Source of the DNA: Pirellulaceae bacterium
GTDB lineage: Bacteria > Planctomycetota > Planctomycetia > Pirellulales > Pirellulaceae
DNA length: 64,000 nucleotides
Direction: 5' to 3'
NCBI GenBank assembly: GCA_018402565.1
Contig: JAGYIQ010000013.1
Coordinates: 1-64,000, forward strand
Below the pieces are notes generated by a model. The model ran no database searches, was not told the DNA's origin, and was given only the letters and a program-made list of their open reading frames with translations. Every line of letters begins with the position of its first letter. Position 1 is the stretch's first letter. Positions 8,132 to 17,677 of this stretch are shown one piece after another. The translations under genes were made by a program, and so were the position numbers.

Positions 8132-9881
8132 ATGGAGGCTCATCGGTCAGGCGTGTTAGGACGACGATCAAGCGATTGCCGCGGATATCAATGATCTTGA
8201 TCGGTTGGCCAGGTTCGATGAATTTGCCGTCGGCCACGACATCGACGCTGCGACCTTGAATCAGGGCTCGGCCGGACGGTCGCAGGACGCTTTCGGTGAC
8301 TCCGATATCGCCGACTCTCAAGCCAGCGGCTCGGCCTTGTTGGACGACCAATTCCGACGTAGGGCTGGCTTCGTCCTTTTTGTTCATCGGCGAATCTTCG
8401 GACCAGTGCGGGGGCGCCAGGGTCAGTCGATTCAAGGCTGGCAAGCTGCCCATGTTGTGGATGAGGAGGCCGATGCCACCGCCGCCCACCACCATGACCA
8501 GGAGGATCGTCAGCAGGCTACTGCCCAATTGGTCCCATTGGGCGGTGGTCGTCGGGTAGAGGAAGTCCAGAGTCGCCATGACCAGAGACAGCAAAATCAG
8601 GCCAATCCCCATCACCCCGGGCACGCCGAAACCCGGGATCAGAAACAACTCCGCCAGAACGCAGGCCACGCCCATCACAAACAGCAGCAGTTCCAGCCAA
8701 CCGGCTGTGCCGCCCATGAAGTGGCTCCAAAAGAACAAGGAAAAGCACAACAATGCCACCAAACCACCGATGCTGATGCCCGGTGACGCCATCTCCATGA
8801 ACAGGGCGATGATGCCGATGATCAGCAGCAGGGCGGTGATCCAGAAATTATTCAGAAAATCCACTACGCGATCGGTGAACCCATAATTGCGGATCGTCCA
8901 AGGACCGGCCAAGGGGAGTTGGCTCTCCAATTCCGCGAAACTGTTGCAGCGGTGCTGGCTGAATCCCAACTCTTGGGCTCGCGAATGCGATAGCGTGACA
9001 AACCGCCCTTCGCGAGACTCGGGCACCAATTGCCAGCCGCCCGGCAGTTCTTCGGCCACTGGCGGCTTGACGGCTTGGTCGGGTCGGCCGTTGCCCAATT
9101 CCTCGGGGGCGCCCAACGAAACCAGGCGAAACTGCTGCGGATCCTCGGCTTGTTGGTATACCACCGAGAACTCATCGACCATGGCCTCGGCCAGTTCCGG
9201 CGATCGCTGGTGTCGCTCGGCCAGGGCGCGGGCCTTGGCCACCAAGATGGAACGGATCTTCGCCGGGGCGTAGCGGAACGCCAACAGGGTGGGATCCAGT
9301 TGAATGACGCCGATGTCGCCGATCGTGGCACCCGGTTGCATGACGATGTGTTCGCAACCCAAGGCGATCATGGCACCGCCGCTGGACGCTTCCCGCGGGA
9401 TCCAAGCCACCGTCTGGCACCATTGGATTTGCGACAGCATGTCCGCAATCTCCATGCTCTCGGTTGCCCCGCCGCCGGGCGAGTCGATCTCGACCACAAT
9501 CAAGTCCGCCGGGAGTGATTGGGCTTGTCGCAGAGCGGCCTGAGCGTAGCGGAGCGTGGTTCCGTCGATCGGTCCCTTGATCTGCATCCGAAACGGCCGC
9601 TGGAACGGTCCCCGCGCCAACAGGTCCTGCCACGTCGGCTCGCGCAGCACCATGGGTCGAGCCGCCGCATCGCGCGGTTCTGCCAGGGCTGGTTCTGTCG
9701 CTACGGGTTGCGTTGGATCCGCTGGGACTGGGTCGGCCGAGACTGGATCGGCCGGGGCGACTGGCGTTGCCGGGTCGGTTTGGGCGATCGAGGCGGGAGC
9801 TGGGAGCAGCCACAGTTGGGCCAGGGTAAGTGCGATCCCCAGCCCGAGCTGACGAAGCAGTTGTGAGCGGCGCAGGTCCAT
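8124..9881 (-). CDS. NfeD-family / ClpP-class membrane serine protease
   Basis: This 585-residue protein joins a ClpP/crotonase-fold protease domain to membrane helices and a C-terminal OB-fold NfeD domain, the long NfeD1b architecture. Relatives cut membrane proteins such as stomatins. A signal-like helix (13-30) and a Pro/Ala/Asp repeat linker (36-70, ADPVSADPVPADP) precede the protease part, which shows VVEIDSPGGGA (129-139) and EASSGGAMIA with probable nucleophile S167. Four to five hydrophobic helices follow (LLLIIGIIALFMEMA, GLVALLCFSLFFW, LLLFVMGVACVLAELFL and others). The C-terminal OB part starts near GRAAGLRVGDIGV. The ATG at 9881 is preceded by GAGGA. No stomatin/SPFH gene, the usual partner, is adjacent. 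Confidence 0.85.
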   Translation of the reverse strand: MDLRRSQLLRQLGLGIALTLAQLWLLPAPASIAQTDPATPVAPADPVSADPVPADPTQPVATEPALAEPRDAAARPMVLREPTWQDLLARGPFQRPFRMQIKGPIDGTTLRYAQAALRQAQSLPADLIVVEIDSPGGGATESMEIADMLSQIQWCQTVAWIPREASSGGAMIALGCEHIVMQPGATIGDIGVIQLDPTLLAFRYAPAKIRSILVAKARALAERHQRSPELAEAMVDEFSVVYQQAEDPQQFRLVSLGAPEELGNGRPDQAVKPPVAEELPGGWQLVPESREGRFVTLSHSRAQELGFSQHRCNSFAELESQLPLAGPWTIRNYGFTDRVVDFLNNFWITALLLIIGIIALFMEMASPGISIGGLVALLCFSLFFWSHFMGGTAGWLELLLFVMGVACVLAELFLIPGFGVPGVMGIGLILLSLVMATLDFLYPTTTAQWDQLGSSLLTILLVMVVGGGGIGLLIHNMGSLPALNRLTLAPPHWSEDSPMNKKDEASPTSELVVQQGRAAGLRVGDIGVTESVLRPSGRALIQGRSVDVVADGKFIEPGQPIKIIDIRGNRLIVVLTRLTDEPPSA

Positions 9882-9969
9882 CGAAAGTATCCTCGGGCCG
9901 AGCCCAATGCAAATCGTCGCAGCCATGTCTGCTGCCGCTTCCCCCGCCGCGGTTGAGCCGCGTCCGAGT

Positions 9970-11070
9970 TTACTGCAGCCAGCCAGCGACATATTCGCGG
10001 ATAGCCGCAGAGGTGGTCAGCAGTTCACCTTCACGCGGGATAAAAAAGATGGGATCTTCTTCGACGTTCCCCGAGCGAAAGTCGACGGGGAGCGACACCA
10101 AGCTCAAGCCTTGTTTGTTGGCCAAGGAGGCCGCCCGCGGCATGTGAGACGCGGAGGTGATCAGGCCATGTTTGGCGGCAGGTTTGTCGGCCAGAAATTC
10201 GTCGATGCGTTGCATCTCTTCTTGCGTGTAACGTCCGCCCAAGAATGTGTAGTTGGCCTCCGCCACCCCGTAGTCGGCCAACAACTTTCGCATCGCGTCT
10301 TCGTAGGGGCTGATCATGCGACGTTCCGGAGCCACATCGTTGGCAGCCGCAGCGGCCGCATCCTGTGCTCCCAAGGCCGCCGGTTGGCTCGTTGTGAAGT
10401 GAACGGGCGTTGCAACCGGCGCAGCGATACTGCCCACGTCCGGGCCCGATTCTACAGGGGAAACTTCCGTGTCCGCGCCCGCCGCGTCACTCGGTGGTTG
10501 GTCCCCTGCTGGAGGAGCGGCTGGAGCTGCCTCGTTCTTGGCCTTGGCCTCGTCCTCTTGATGCAGGAACGGGCTGCCAGTAAACACCAAGTGCTTGATC
10601 TTGCCACGCTTGTGCAGGCGAATGGCTTCCATCACGCGTTCGCTGGCGTCATTGAGGTCGATCTGACGGTTCTTCGCCACGCGAGCGGCCCCGCCCAGCA
10701 CAAAGCCATACTGCATGTCCTCCAATTGCTCCACCACTACGGGCTGGTACGAGGCCTCCAAGCCAGTCATCAAATTGTTGGCGATCGTTTTGTTACCCGC
10801 CAGGCTCATGCCGATCATGGACAGCCACAACAGGGCCGCTAGGAACCGCTGCTTGGTGAACGTCGCCACCATCGCACCGACGAAGAACAGCAGCCAGAAG
10901 AAACCGGCCGGCGCCAGCAAAGCGGCCGCAAACTTTCGACCGACAAACGGCCCTTGCAGGTAGTAGATCAACCCGAAAGCCCCACCCACAATCACGGCGC
11001 AGAGGATCAAGACCCCCACAATGGTGCTGGCGCCCGATTCTTTACCATCAAATTCGTAATCGTCGTACAT
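9970..11070 (-). CDS. YdcF/SanA/ElyC-like (DUF218) membrane protein with insertion
   Basis: The 366-residue protein has three N-terminal hydrophobic segments (about 15-39, 45-70, 77-95) and a DUF218 domain: GFVLGGAARV (strand and loop), KIKHLVFTGSP, and the C-terminal LITSASHMPRAA signature. Relatives are linked to envelope integrity and peptidoglycan precursor cycling, with no settled chemistry. A Pro/Ala-rich, low-complexity insertion of about 80 residues (about 173-252) splits the domain after FTGSP and is probably a surface loop. It ends 89 nt before the start of the NfeD-family gene on the same strand, so the two may be cotranscribed. Confidence 0.75.
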   Translation of the reverse strand: MYDDYEFDGKESGASTIVGVLILCAVIVGGAFGLIYYLQGPFVGRKFAAALLAPAGFFWLLFFVGAMVATFTKQRFLAALLWLSMIGMSLAGNKTIANNLMTGLEASYQPVVVEQLEDMQYGFVLGGAARVAKNRQIDLNDASERVMEAIRLHKRGKIKHLVFTGSPFLHQEDEAKAKNEAAPAAPPAGDQPPSDAAGADTEVSPVESGPDVGSIAAPVATPVHFTTSQPAALGAQDAAAAAANDVAPERRMISPYEDAMRKLLADYGVAEANYTFLGGRYTQEEMQRIDEFLADKPAAKHGLITSASHMPRAASLANKQGLSLVSLPVDFRSGNVEEDPIFFIPREGELLTTSAAIREYVAGWLQ

Positions 11071-11413
11071 CCGTTTCCTCTTCGCTTTTATGTCAACTTA
11101 CGGCTGCGCAGGGCAGGTGCTTGGTCAGTGCTTGGTCGAGGGAGCGGTCGAATAACACCGGCCGCGTTCCGCACGACGGAAGCCGAGGCCAAAGCCGGTC
11201 GGCTGGCGAATCCCGCCCCTCGTCCCAAACTCTAGTTTAAACCAGGCTCGGCAGCCCGTCGAGCGTTGAGACTAATTTGAAACACTTGGCGATCGCCCAG
11301 CCGAATGCAGCCAAGTCCAGCCCAACGCAGCCAATTTCAAACCCGTCCGGCCAGTCCAAACTAGCCCAACGCAGCCCAGACCCGTCCTGGATGCGGCGGG
11401 CGTTCCGCGTTGC
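11071..11413. other. Intergenic stretch, no gene seen
   Basis: These 343 bases hold the upstream region of the YdcF-like gene and the downstream region of larE. Short imperfect direct repeats are visible (GTGCTTGGTC twice near 11120; GCCCAACGCAGCC twice between 11317 and 11377). I see no convincing promoter, RNA gene or terminator hairpin. Confidence 0.5.
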
Positions 11414-12361
11414 TCACAGCACAGGCAGTGTCGGCAGACCGCCAGTCGACTCGGTATTAAGGTAGTTTAAGTTTCCTGAACGCAGCCCTTGCGGGTCGAT
11501 CTCCACGCGTGAGAACCCCAGTTGGCCGATGTCGTGCAGCAGTTGGGTCAACTGTTGCAACCGCGGGACCTCAGCCAGTGGCACTTCCAGGCGTCCCACT
11601 TCCTCCGGCAGGATGCGGACGCGAACATCCGAGAAGCCGGCTTGCCACAACCGCTGCTCGGCTTGCTCCACCCGCCGCAGTCGTGCCGCTGTCACCTCCA
11701 CGCCGTATGCCAAGCGACTGGCCAGGCAGGGGGCGGCCGGCAGGTCATGGACGGAGAGCCCCAGGGCTCGAGCCAGGGCCCGGACCTCGGCCTTGCCCAA
11801 CTGGGCCTCCGCCAAGGGCGCGAAGACCTGGTGCTGGGCCGCTGCCAACAACCCCGGGCGGTAGTCGCCCAAGTCATCCAAGTTGGTGCCACTGAGTATT
11901 GTGGCCGTCGGGAATTCGGCCGCTACTTGTTTTAATGCTGAATAAAGATGCGTTTTGCAATAATAGCAGCGGTCGCGGTGATTGCGTTGATAGAGCGGAT
12001 CGTCGGCCTCCGCAGTGGGCAACCAACGGTGCGGCAGTTGAAGTTCCGCCGCGACCCGTTCGGCGATGGCTCGCTGCCGTCCCGCCAGACTGGGGCTGTC
12101 CGCCGTGACCAACAGACACCGTGTCCCATGCGTTCGCCCGACCGCCGCTGCCACCACCGCCGAATCAACGCCGCCGCTAAAAGCCACAATCGGGTGTTCC
12201 AACTGGGACAACAGGTCCCAAAGTCGATGTGTCTTGGCCAACAGTTCGGCGGCCAGGGGCAGGTTGGCCGGGGACAAGCCAACTGGGGACGTGCCAACTG
12301 GAGACGTGCCACCTGGGGCCGCCTCAGTCGGGGGCAGGGCAGGGTGCTCAGGGGACATCAT
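11414..12361 (-). CDS. larE: LarE-type ATP-dependent sulfur transferase (three-cysteine form)
   Basis: This 315-residue PP-loop protein belongs to LarE, which adenylates and sulfurates the pyridinium dicarboxylate precursor of the nickel-pincer cofactor. The ATP-binding SGGVDS is at 62-67. C132 and C135 form a CxxC (RCYYCK), and C212 lies in PCLASR. In the Lactobacillus enzyme one cysteine is consumed as sulfur donor; archaeal and Thermotoga LarE with three cysteines hold a [4Fe-4S] cluster and act catalytically, and this protein carries the three-cysteine pattern. The N-terminal 35 residues are Pro/Gly/Ser-rich (GTSPVGTSPVG). The start is ATG 12361 or the adjacent ATG 12358; both overlap the upstream gene. 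No larA, larB or larC is in the window. Confidence 0.85.
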   Translation of the reverse strand: MMSPEHPALPPTEAAPGGTSPVGTSPVGLSPANLPLAAELLAKTHRLWDLLSQLEHPIVAFSGGVDSAVVAAAVGRTHGTRCLLVTADSPSLAGRQRAIAERVAAELQLPHRWLPTAEADDPLYQRNHRDRCYYCKTHLYSALKQVAAEFPTATILSGTNLDDLGDYRPGLLAAAQHQVFAPLAEAQLGKAEVRALARALGLSVHDLPAAPCLASRLAYGVEVTAARLRRVEQAEQRLWQAGFSDVRVRILPEEVGRLEVPLAEVPRLQQLTQLLHDIGQLGFSRVEIDPQGLRSGNLNYLNTESTGGLPTLPVL

Positions 12362-12920
12362 CGGCCCTCGTCGCGAGTAACCACTGCTCGACCACGCTCG
12401 GCTGGATCTCGTCCGTACTCAAGAAACGCTGCCGCCGCTCGTCCGGTTGCCAGAGGATTAGCCCGCCGTGATCGGCCATGGCGTCCGCCTCCGGCGACCA
12501 GGTCGTGCGGAGAGCCTGAAGCAGCTCGGATGGCAGGGGCGTCTCGAATTTCCACAATCGAGCGGACTTCAGCCGAGTGGCTCGTCGCAGTTCCGGCGTG
12601 TCCAAGGCAGCGATCGCCTGGGCCAGGGGCACTTGGCCAGCCGTTTTCGCTGCCGGGCCATCGAGGGTAGCGGCGACCCAAATCAGGGTCGGTTCACGGT
12701 CTTGCAGCATCGGCTGCCATTGGAATTCGGCTCCGGCCTGCCAAACCAGCGGTTGTTGGGGCAGGATCTGATTCCGCCAATAAAATGAGAAGCCGGTCAG
12801 GCCGATCGCCAGGAGTAGGACAAACGGCCAGTAATTCGCGCGATCGGGCCGGACCCGAGTCCAGAGTTCCGGCCCCAGGCTGGGGTCCAGGAACGGGTCG
12901 TTGACTGGCTGTTGTTTCAT
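12348..12920 (-). CDS. Hypothetical single-span membrane protein
   Basis: This 190-residue protein has a short cytoplasmic head, one hydrophobic helix (about 31-48, YWPFVLLLAIGLTGFSFYW) and a soluble C-terminal part rich in Trp, Leu and Gln (PLVWQAGAEFQWQPML, TLIWVAATL). I recognise no family. The ATG at 12920 is preferred over 12953 because the extra residues look random. Its last 14 nt overlap the larE start, so the two are probably translated together, but nothing in it suggests a role in cofactor synthesis. Confidence 0.6.
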   Translation of the reverse strand: MKQQPVNDPFLDPSLGPELWTRVRPDRANYWPFVLLLAIGLTGFSFYWRNQILPQQPLVWQAGAEFQWQPMLQDREPTLIWVAATLDGPAAKTAGQVPLAQAIAALDTPELRRATRLKSARLWKFETPLPSELLQALRTTWSPEADAMADHGGLILWQPDERRQRFLSTDEIQPSVVEQWLLATRADDVP

Positions 12921-13041
12921 CGTCGCTTCCACGCAGCCGCCGCCTCTTACCACCCTGGCCCCGAGTCTCTACGATATTCACCCTGCTAGATCTCGCCAAG
13001 CGGTGAGACGCTTCCGTATTCTCGCTCGACGGCCTTTCCCT

Positions 13042-13653
13042 ATGAACGCTAACCCCGCTTTTCCGACCCGCGATTACCACGCCATCATTTTTGATTGTGA
13101 CGGGACTTTGACCGATTCGATGCCGGTGCATTACTTGGCTTGGCGGCGGACGATGGATCGCTGGGGCATCGAATTTCCCGAGGACCGCTTTTATTCCTTG
13201 GGGGGGATGCCCTCGGATCGCATCGTGCAGTTGTTGGCCTCGGAGCAGGGCAAGACGGTGGAGATCGCGGTGGCCGCAGCGGAGAAAGAACGCGAGTTCC
13301 TGACGATGTTGTCCTGGTTGCAACCGATTCCGGCGGTGGTCGAGGTGGCGCGAGCGTTCTTTGGACGACTGCCAATGGCGGTGGCCAGTGGCGGCTTTCG
13401 CGAGATCATTCACCAGCAGTTGCAACAGATCGCCGTCCAGGAGCTGTTCTCGGTCGTTGTCACGGCAGAGGACACCGAGCGGCACAAGCCGCACCCGGAC
13501 GTCTTCCTGGAAGCGGCCACGCGATTGGCGGCGCCTCCCACCGAATGTTTGGTCTACGAGGACTCCGACCTGGGGATCCAAGCGGCCATCGCAGCCGGCA
13601 TGGACTACATCGACGTCCGCACGTTCCATCGCCCCCAGTCCCTGCCGTTGTAG
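13042..13653 (+). CDS. HAD-superfamily phosphatase, beta-phosphoglucomutase-like (subfamily IA)
   Basis: The 203-residue protein has all HAD motifs: IIFDCDGTLTDS (motif I, nucleophile and acid Asp), AVASGGF (motif II Ser), the HKPHPD lysine (motif III) and VYEDSDLGIQAA (motif IV acids). The helical cap between motifs I and II resembles phosphoglucomutase- and sugar-phosphatase-like members. The ATG at 13042 gives the expected short lead (MNANPAFPTRDYHAI). The frame is open from 12901, but that would overlap the divergent gene and encodes no recognisable sequence. It may act on a sugar phosphate; the substrate is not evident. Confidence 0.85.
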   Translation: MNANPAFPTRDYHAIIFDCDGTLTDSMPVHYLAWRRTMDRWGIEFPEDRFYSLGGMPSDRIVQLLASEQGKTVEIAVAAAEKEREFLTMLSWLQPIPAVVEVARAFFGRLPMAVASGGFREIIHQQLQQIAVQELFSVVVTAEDTERHKPHPDVFLEAATRLAAPPTECLVYEDSDLGIQAAIAAGMDYIDVRTFHRPQSLPL

Positions 13654-13673
13654 GTCGAGCTGGTGCTTGGGGC

Positions 13674-13756
13674 GTGTGGTAAAGGGGTCAGGAGTCAATT
13701 GTGCGCAGCACCCGCAGGGCCGTTCCGGCAATTGACGCCTGACCCCTTTACCACAC
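13674..13756. repeat. 83-bp palindromic repeat (family B), copy 1
   Basis: The arms GTGTGGTAAAGGGG-TCAGG-AGTCAATTG and its near-complement CAATTG-ACGCC-TGACCCCTTTACCACAC enclose TGCGCAGCACCCGCAGGGCC. It would fold into a long hairpin as single-stranded DNA or RNA. Further 83-bp copies lie at 13776, 36759 and 43619. It sits just past the HAD gene stop. Confidence 0.9.
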
Positions 13757-13775
13757 ACCCCAGACAAAATTTGGC

Positions 13776-13858
13776 GTGTGGTAAAGGATTCAATAGTCAA
13801 TTGTGCGCAGCACCCGCAGGGCCGTTCCGGCAATTGACTCCTGACCCCTTTACCACAC
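13776..13858. repeat. 83-bp palindromic repeat (family B), copy 2
   Basis: It is in direct orientation relative to copy 1, 19 bp downstream. The left arm has diverged (GGATTCAATAGTC in place of GGGGTCAGGAGTC) while the right arm is intact. It is followed by CCCAAAAT and GGTGACAAAGCAGTGG, a flank shared with the copies at 36.8 and 43.7 kb. Confidence 0.9.
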
Positions 13859-13895
13859 CGTTCCCAAAATGAAACGGTGACAAAGCAGTGGCCGT

Positions 13896-15266
<1,371 letters not shown>

Positions 15267-15524
15267 ATCGGCTCCTCGGTTGATGTTCAGGGGCTGGATT
15301 CCCCCCACGTGTTCTGTCAGCCCAGTATAATCAAAGGCAGCAACCGTGGTACCCTTGCCCGCAGGACTAATCCTGGGGCCAATCGCCGCAGTGGTTGCTA
15401 CTGAATCGGCGACAAGTCTGCTCACGGGCTGGATGATTTTTCTAGACCAACACTCGAAATAGTTGCCGACTTCAAGAGAATTGAACGCATGCACGGCTTT
15501 TCCACCTCAATCGAGATGCTTGAT

Positions 15525-15653
15525 GGCTTGTTGATTTTTCCATACTTACACGCGAAATCGCCGCCTGATTCAATGAAATCGGGCAAAAACACGGCGTTTT
15601 CCCCATCAATCGAAACGCTTGACGCGTTCCGCTACGGAAAAATCAACCAGCCC
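15525..15653. repeat. Dispersed palindromic repeat, family A
   Basis: The 129-bp element runs from GGCTTGTTGATTTTTCC to GGAAAAATCAACCAGCCC, nearly perfect inverted termini. The centre carries GCCTGATTCAATGAAATCGGGC, itself an imperfect palindrome, then CAATCGAAACGCTTGACGCG. It lies between the divergent upstream end of the oxidoreductase and the 3' end of the amylosucrase gene. The remaining 15267-15524 shows no gene. Confidence 0.9.
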
Positions 15654-15661
15654 TGCAGGTA

Positions 15662-17677
15662 TCAGTGTCGTTGTAGCCACAAGATCCGGTAGGCGGGCAG
15701 CGAGATCGAGCCGTCGGTGGTGAAGTCCTCGTCTCCCAACAAGTCGTGGAAGTGTTTGCCCAGGCCAGCGATCCGCAGGCGATTACCGGAAAATGACTGG
15801 GGTTGGTCGGAGACGTTCGCCACCACTACCAGGCGATCGCCGGCATGCTGACGGACGAATCCCACCACCGCGGGGTGATCGGTCGCAAAAATCTCCAGCT
15901 CCACGCCGGCCAGCGCTGGTCGCGACTTCCGCAGGGCGATCATGCGTTGCAGGGCATGGTAGATGCGACGTCGTGTCCGGTGGTCCTCGTGCGTTTCCTC
16001 CAACCACTCCCACTGCATCTTGGGGCGATGGACCCAACGCGTGTCGCCGGCCTTGGCGGGATCTTTGACAAAGTCGTAATCGTTGATCGTGCCCCACTCC
16101 TCGCCCAAGTACAGCAGCGGAATGCCACCCGCGCTCATGGTCAAGGCATTCAGCAGCAATATTCGCCCGATCGCCATTTCGATTTGTTCCGCGTCATTCT
16201 CCTGGATGGCTTTTTCCAAGCCCGCCAATGACGCCATCGTGCCGCTGATCCGCATGTCGCCAGTTTGCGGATTGTGCTGAAAGGGAATGCCGCGCGCGAA
16301 GGAGCCAGGAAACTGGCCGGTGTAAAACTCGTTGAGGAATTGTCGATGATCGAAAGCGTTGATGCCCACCGCTGCGGCATCTGCATCGTCGAAGGTCCAG
16401 CCGATGTCGTCATGGCAACGCAGGTAGTTGACCCAAGTCGTACCCCGGGGCAAGCGATGTCGGTGACTCAGTGATTGGACCAGCAGTTTGGTTTCACGTG
16501 TGGCAATCGCTTCCCAACACAGGGCCATCAACGTCGGGTTGTACGACAGCTGACACTCCTGCGGGCTGATGTACTTGACGACTTCGTCGGGATGGACAAT
16601 CGCTTCGCTCTTGAACAACAAGCCGGGCGCCACAATCCTGGCCGCTGCGTTGAACAGTTGAATCAACGAGTGGGCCTCGGCCAGGTTCTCGCAGGACGTT
16701 CCCATGCGTTTCCAGATAAATGCGACCGCATCCAGCCGCAGGATGTCGACACCGGTGTTGGCGATGAACAACAGCTCGCCTAACATCGCGGTGAATACGG
16801 CCGGATTGGCGTAGTTCAAGTCCCATTGGAAACTGTTGAACGTCGTCCACACCCAGCGTTGCAGTCCATCGTGCCAGGTAAAATTGCCTCGGCGGACCGT
16901 CGGAAAGATTTCTCTCAGCGTCCGCTCGTACTGGTCCGGCACCTGGCGATCGGGAAACAAAAAGTAGAAATCTTGATACTCTGGTTCACCTGCCTGAGCT
17001 CGCAGTGCCCAATCGTGATCATCGGCCGTGTGGTTAAACACGAAATCCAACACCAAGGAGATGCCGCTCTCCCGCAGATCGTCTGCCAAGTGTCGCAAGT
17101 CGTCGATCGTGCCCAGTCGTGGGTCCACGCTGCGATAGTTGCTGATCGCGTACCCACCGTCGTTATCACCCGGCCGCACGGCAAACAGCGGCATGAGGTG
17201 CAAATAGGTCAGCCCGAGATCATGAAAGTAGTCGATGTGTTGCCGCAGCTTGCCGAGATTTTCGCTGAACAGATCCACATACAAGGCTCCGCCCACCAAA
17301 CGCTGGGATTGGAACCACTCGGGATCATTGATGCGTCGTTGATCCAGATCGCGGAGTTGCTGCGGACGATCGACTGTCGCCTGGATCAGTGTCTGTAGGG
17401 TCGACTCCAGATGATAAAAAAAGTCGTATCGCTGGCCGTAGAGGGAACGCATCAAATGAAACAGACGCGGCCAATATTGGACCAATCGCTCGCAGAAGTC
17501 GTCCGCGACGGCGGGAGGCACTTGCCGCGCTTCCCAGTCGGCCTGCAACCGTGGCCACAGTCGCTTCAGCGTGAGCTGGGCGTCGTACAAGGGCGAGCCG
17601 GGGCTGGCCGTGACGGCGAATTCGGGGCGCTGCAACACGGGATTACTATTGGACGGGGTCGTTGGGGATCCGGACAT
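15662..17677 (-). CDS. Amylosucrase (GH13, subfamily 4-like)
   Basis: This 671-residue enzyme resembles amylosucrase, which splits sucrose and transfers glucose to an alpha-1,4-glucan or releases it. The N-terminal helical domain (about 1-110) is followed by the GH13 barrel. The catalytic residues are visible: nucleophile D316 ([10 protein letters not shown]), acid/base E358 (LLFKSEAI) and the transition-state Asp D423 (LRCHDDIGW). Length and the N-terminal domain fit amylosucrase better than sucrose phosphorylase or trehalose synthase. The ATG at 17677 overlaps the 3' end of the SPS-SPP gene by 32 nt; an in-frame start at 17740 is possible but adds a poor sequence. Coupling to sucrose synthesis implies sucrose turnover in one operon. 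Confidence 0.86.
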   Translation of the reverse strand: MSGSPTTPSNSNPVLQRPEFAVTASPGSPLYDAQLTLKRLWPRLQADWEARQVPPAVADDFCERLVQYWPRLFHLMRSLYGQRYDFFYHLESTLQTLIQATVDRPQQLRDLDQRRINDPEWFQSQRLVGGALYVDLFSENLGKLRQHIDYFHDLGLTYLHLMPLFAVRPGDNDGGYAISNYRSVDPRLGTIDDLRHLADDLRESGISLVLDFVFNHTADDHDWALRAQAGEPEYQDFYFLFPDRQVPDQYERTLREIFPTVRRGNFTWHDGLQRWVWTTFNSFQWDLNYANPAVFTAMLGELLFIANTGVDILRLDAVAFIWKRMGTSCENLAEAHSLIQLFNAAARIVAPGLLFKSEAIVHPDEVVKYISPQECQLSYNPTLMALCWEAIATRETKLLVQSLSHRHRLPRGTTWVNYLRCHDDIGWTFDDADAAAVGINAFDHRQFLNEFYTGQFPGSFARGIPFQHNPQTGDMRISGTMASLAGLEKAIQENDAEQIEMAIGRILLLNALTMSAGGIPLLYLGEEWGTINDYDFVKDPAKAGDTRWVHRPKMQWEWLEETHEDHRTRRRIYHALQRMIALRKSRPALAGVELEIFATDHPAVVGFVRQHAGDRLVVVANVSDQPQSFSGNRLRIAGLGKHFHDLLGDEDFTTDGSISLPAYRILWLQRH

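Noticed and set aside
8035-8259. Short plus-strand frame across the heptamer tract
   Set aside because: Encodes only the repeat (ALRPTPYALRPTPY) and overlaps the NfeD-family gene end.
11414-12361. Alternative calls as NAD synthetase, GMP synthase or tRNA thiolase
   Set aside because: The RCYYCK and PCLASR motifs and the length match LarE better than other PP-loop enzymes.
15267-15494. N-terminal extension of the Gfo/Idh/MocA gene
   Set aside because: The Tat signal and ribosome site at 15266 fix the start; the extension is not family-like.
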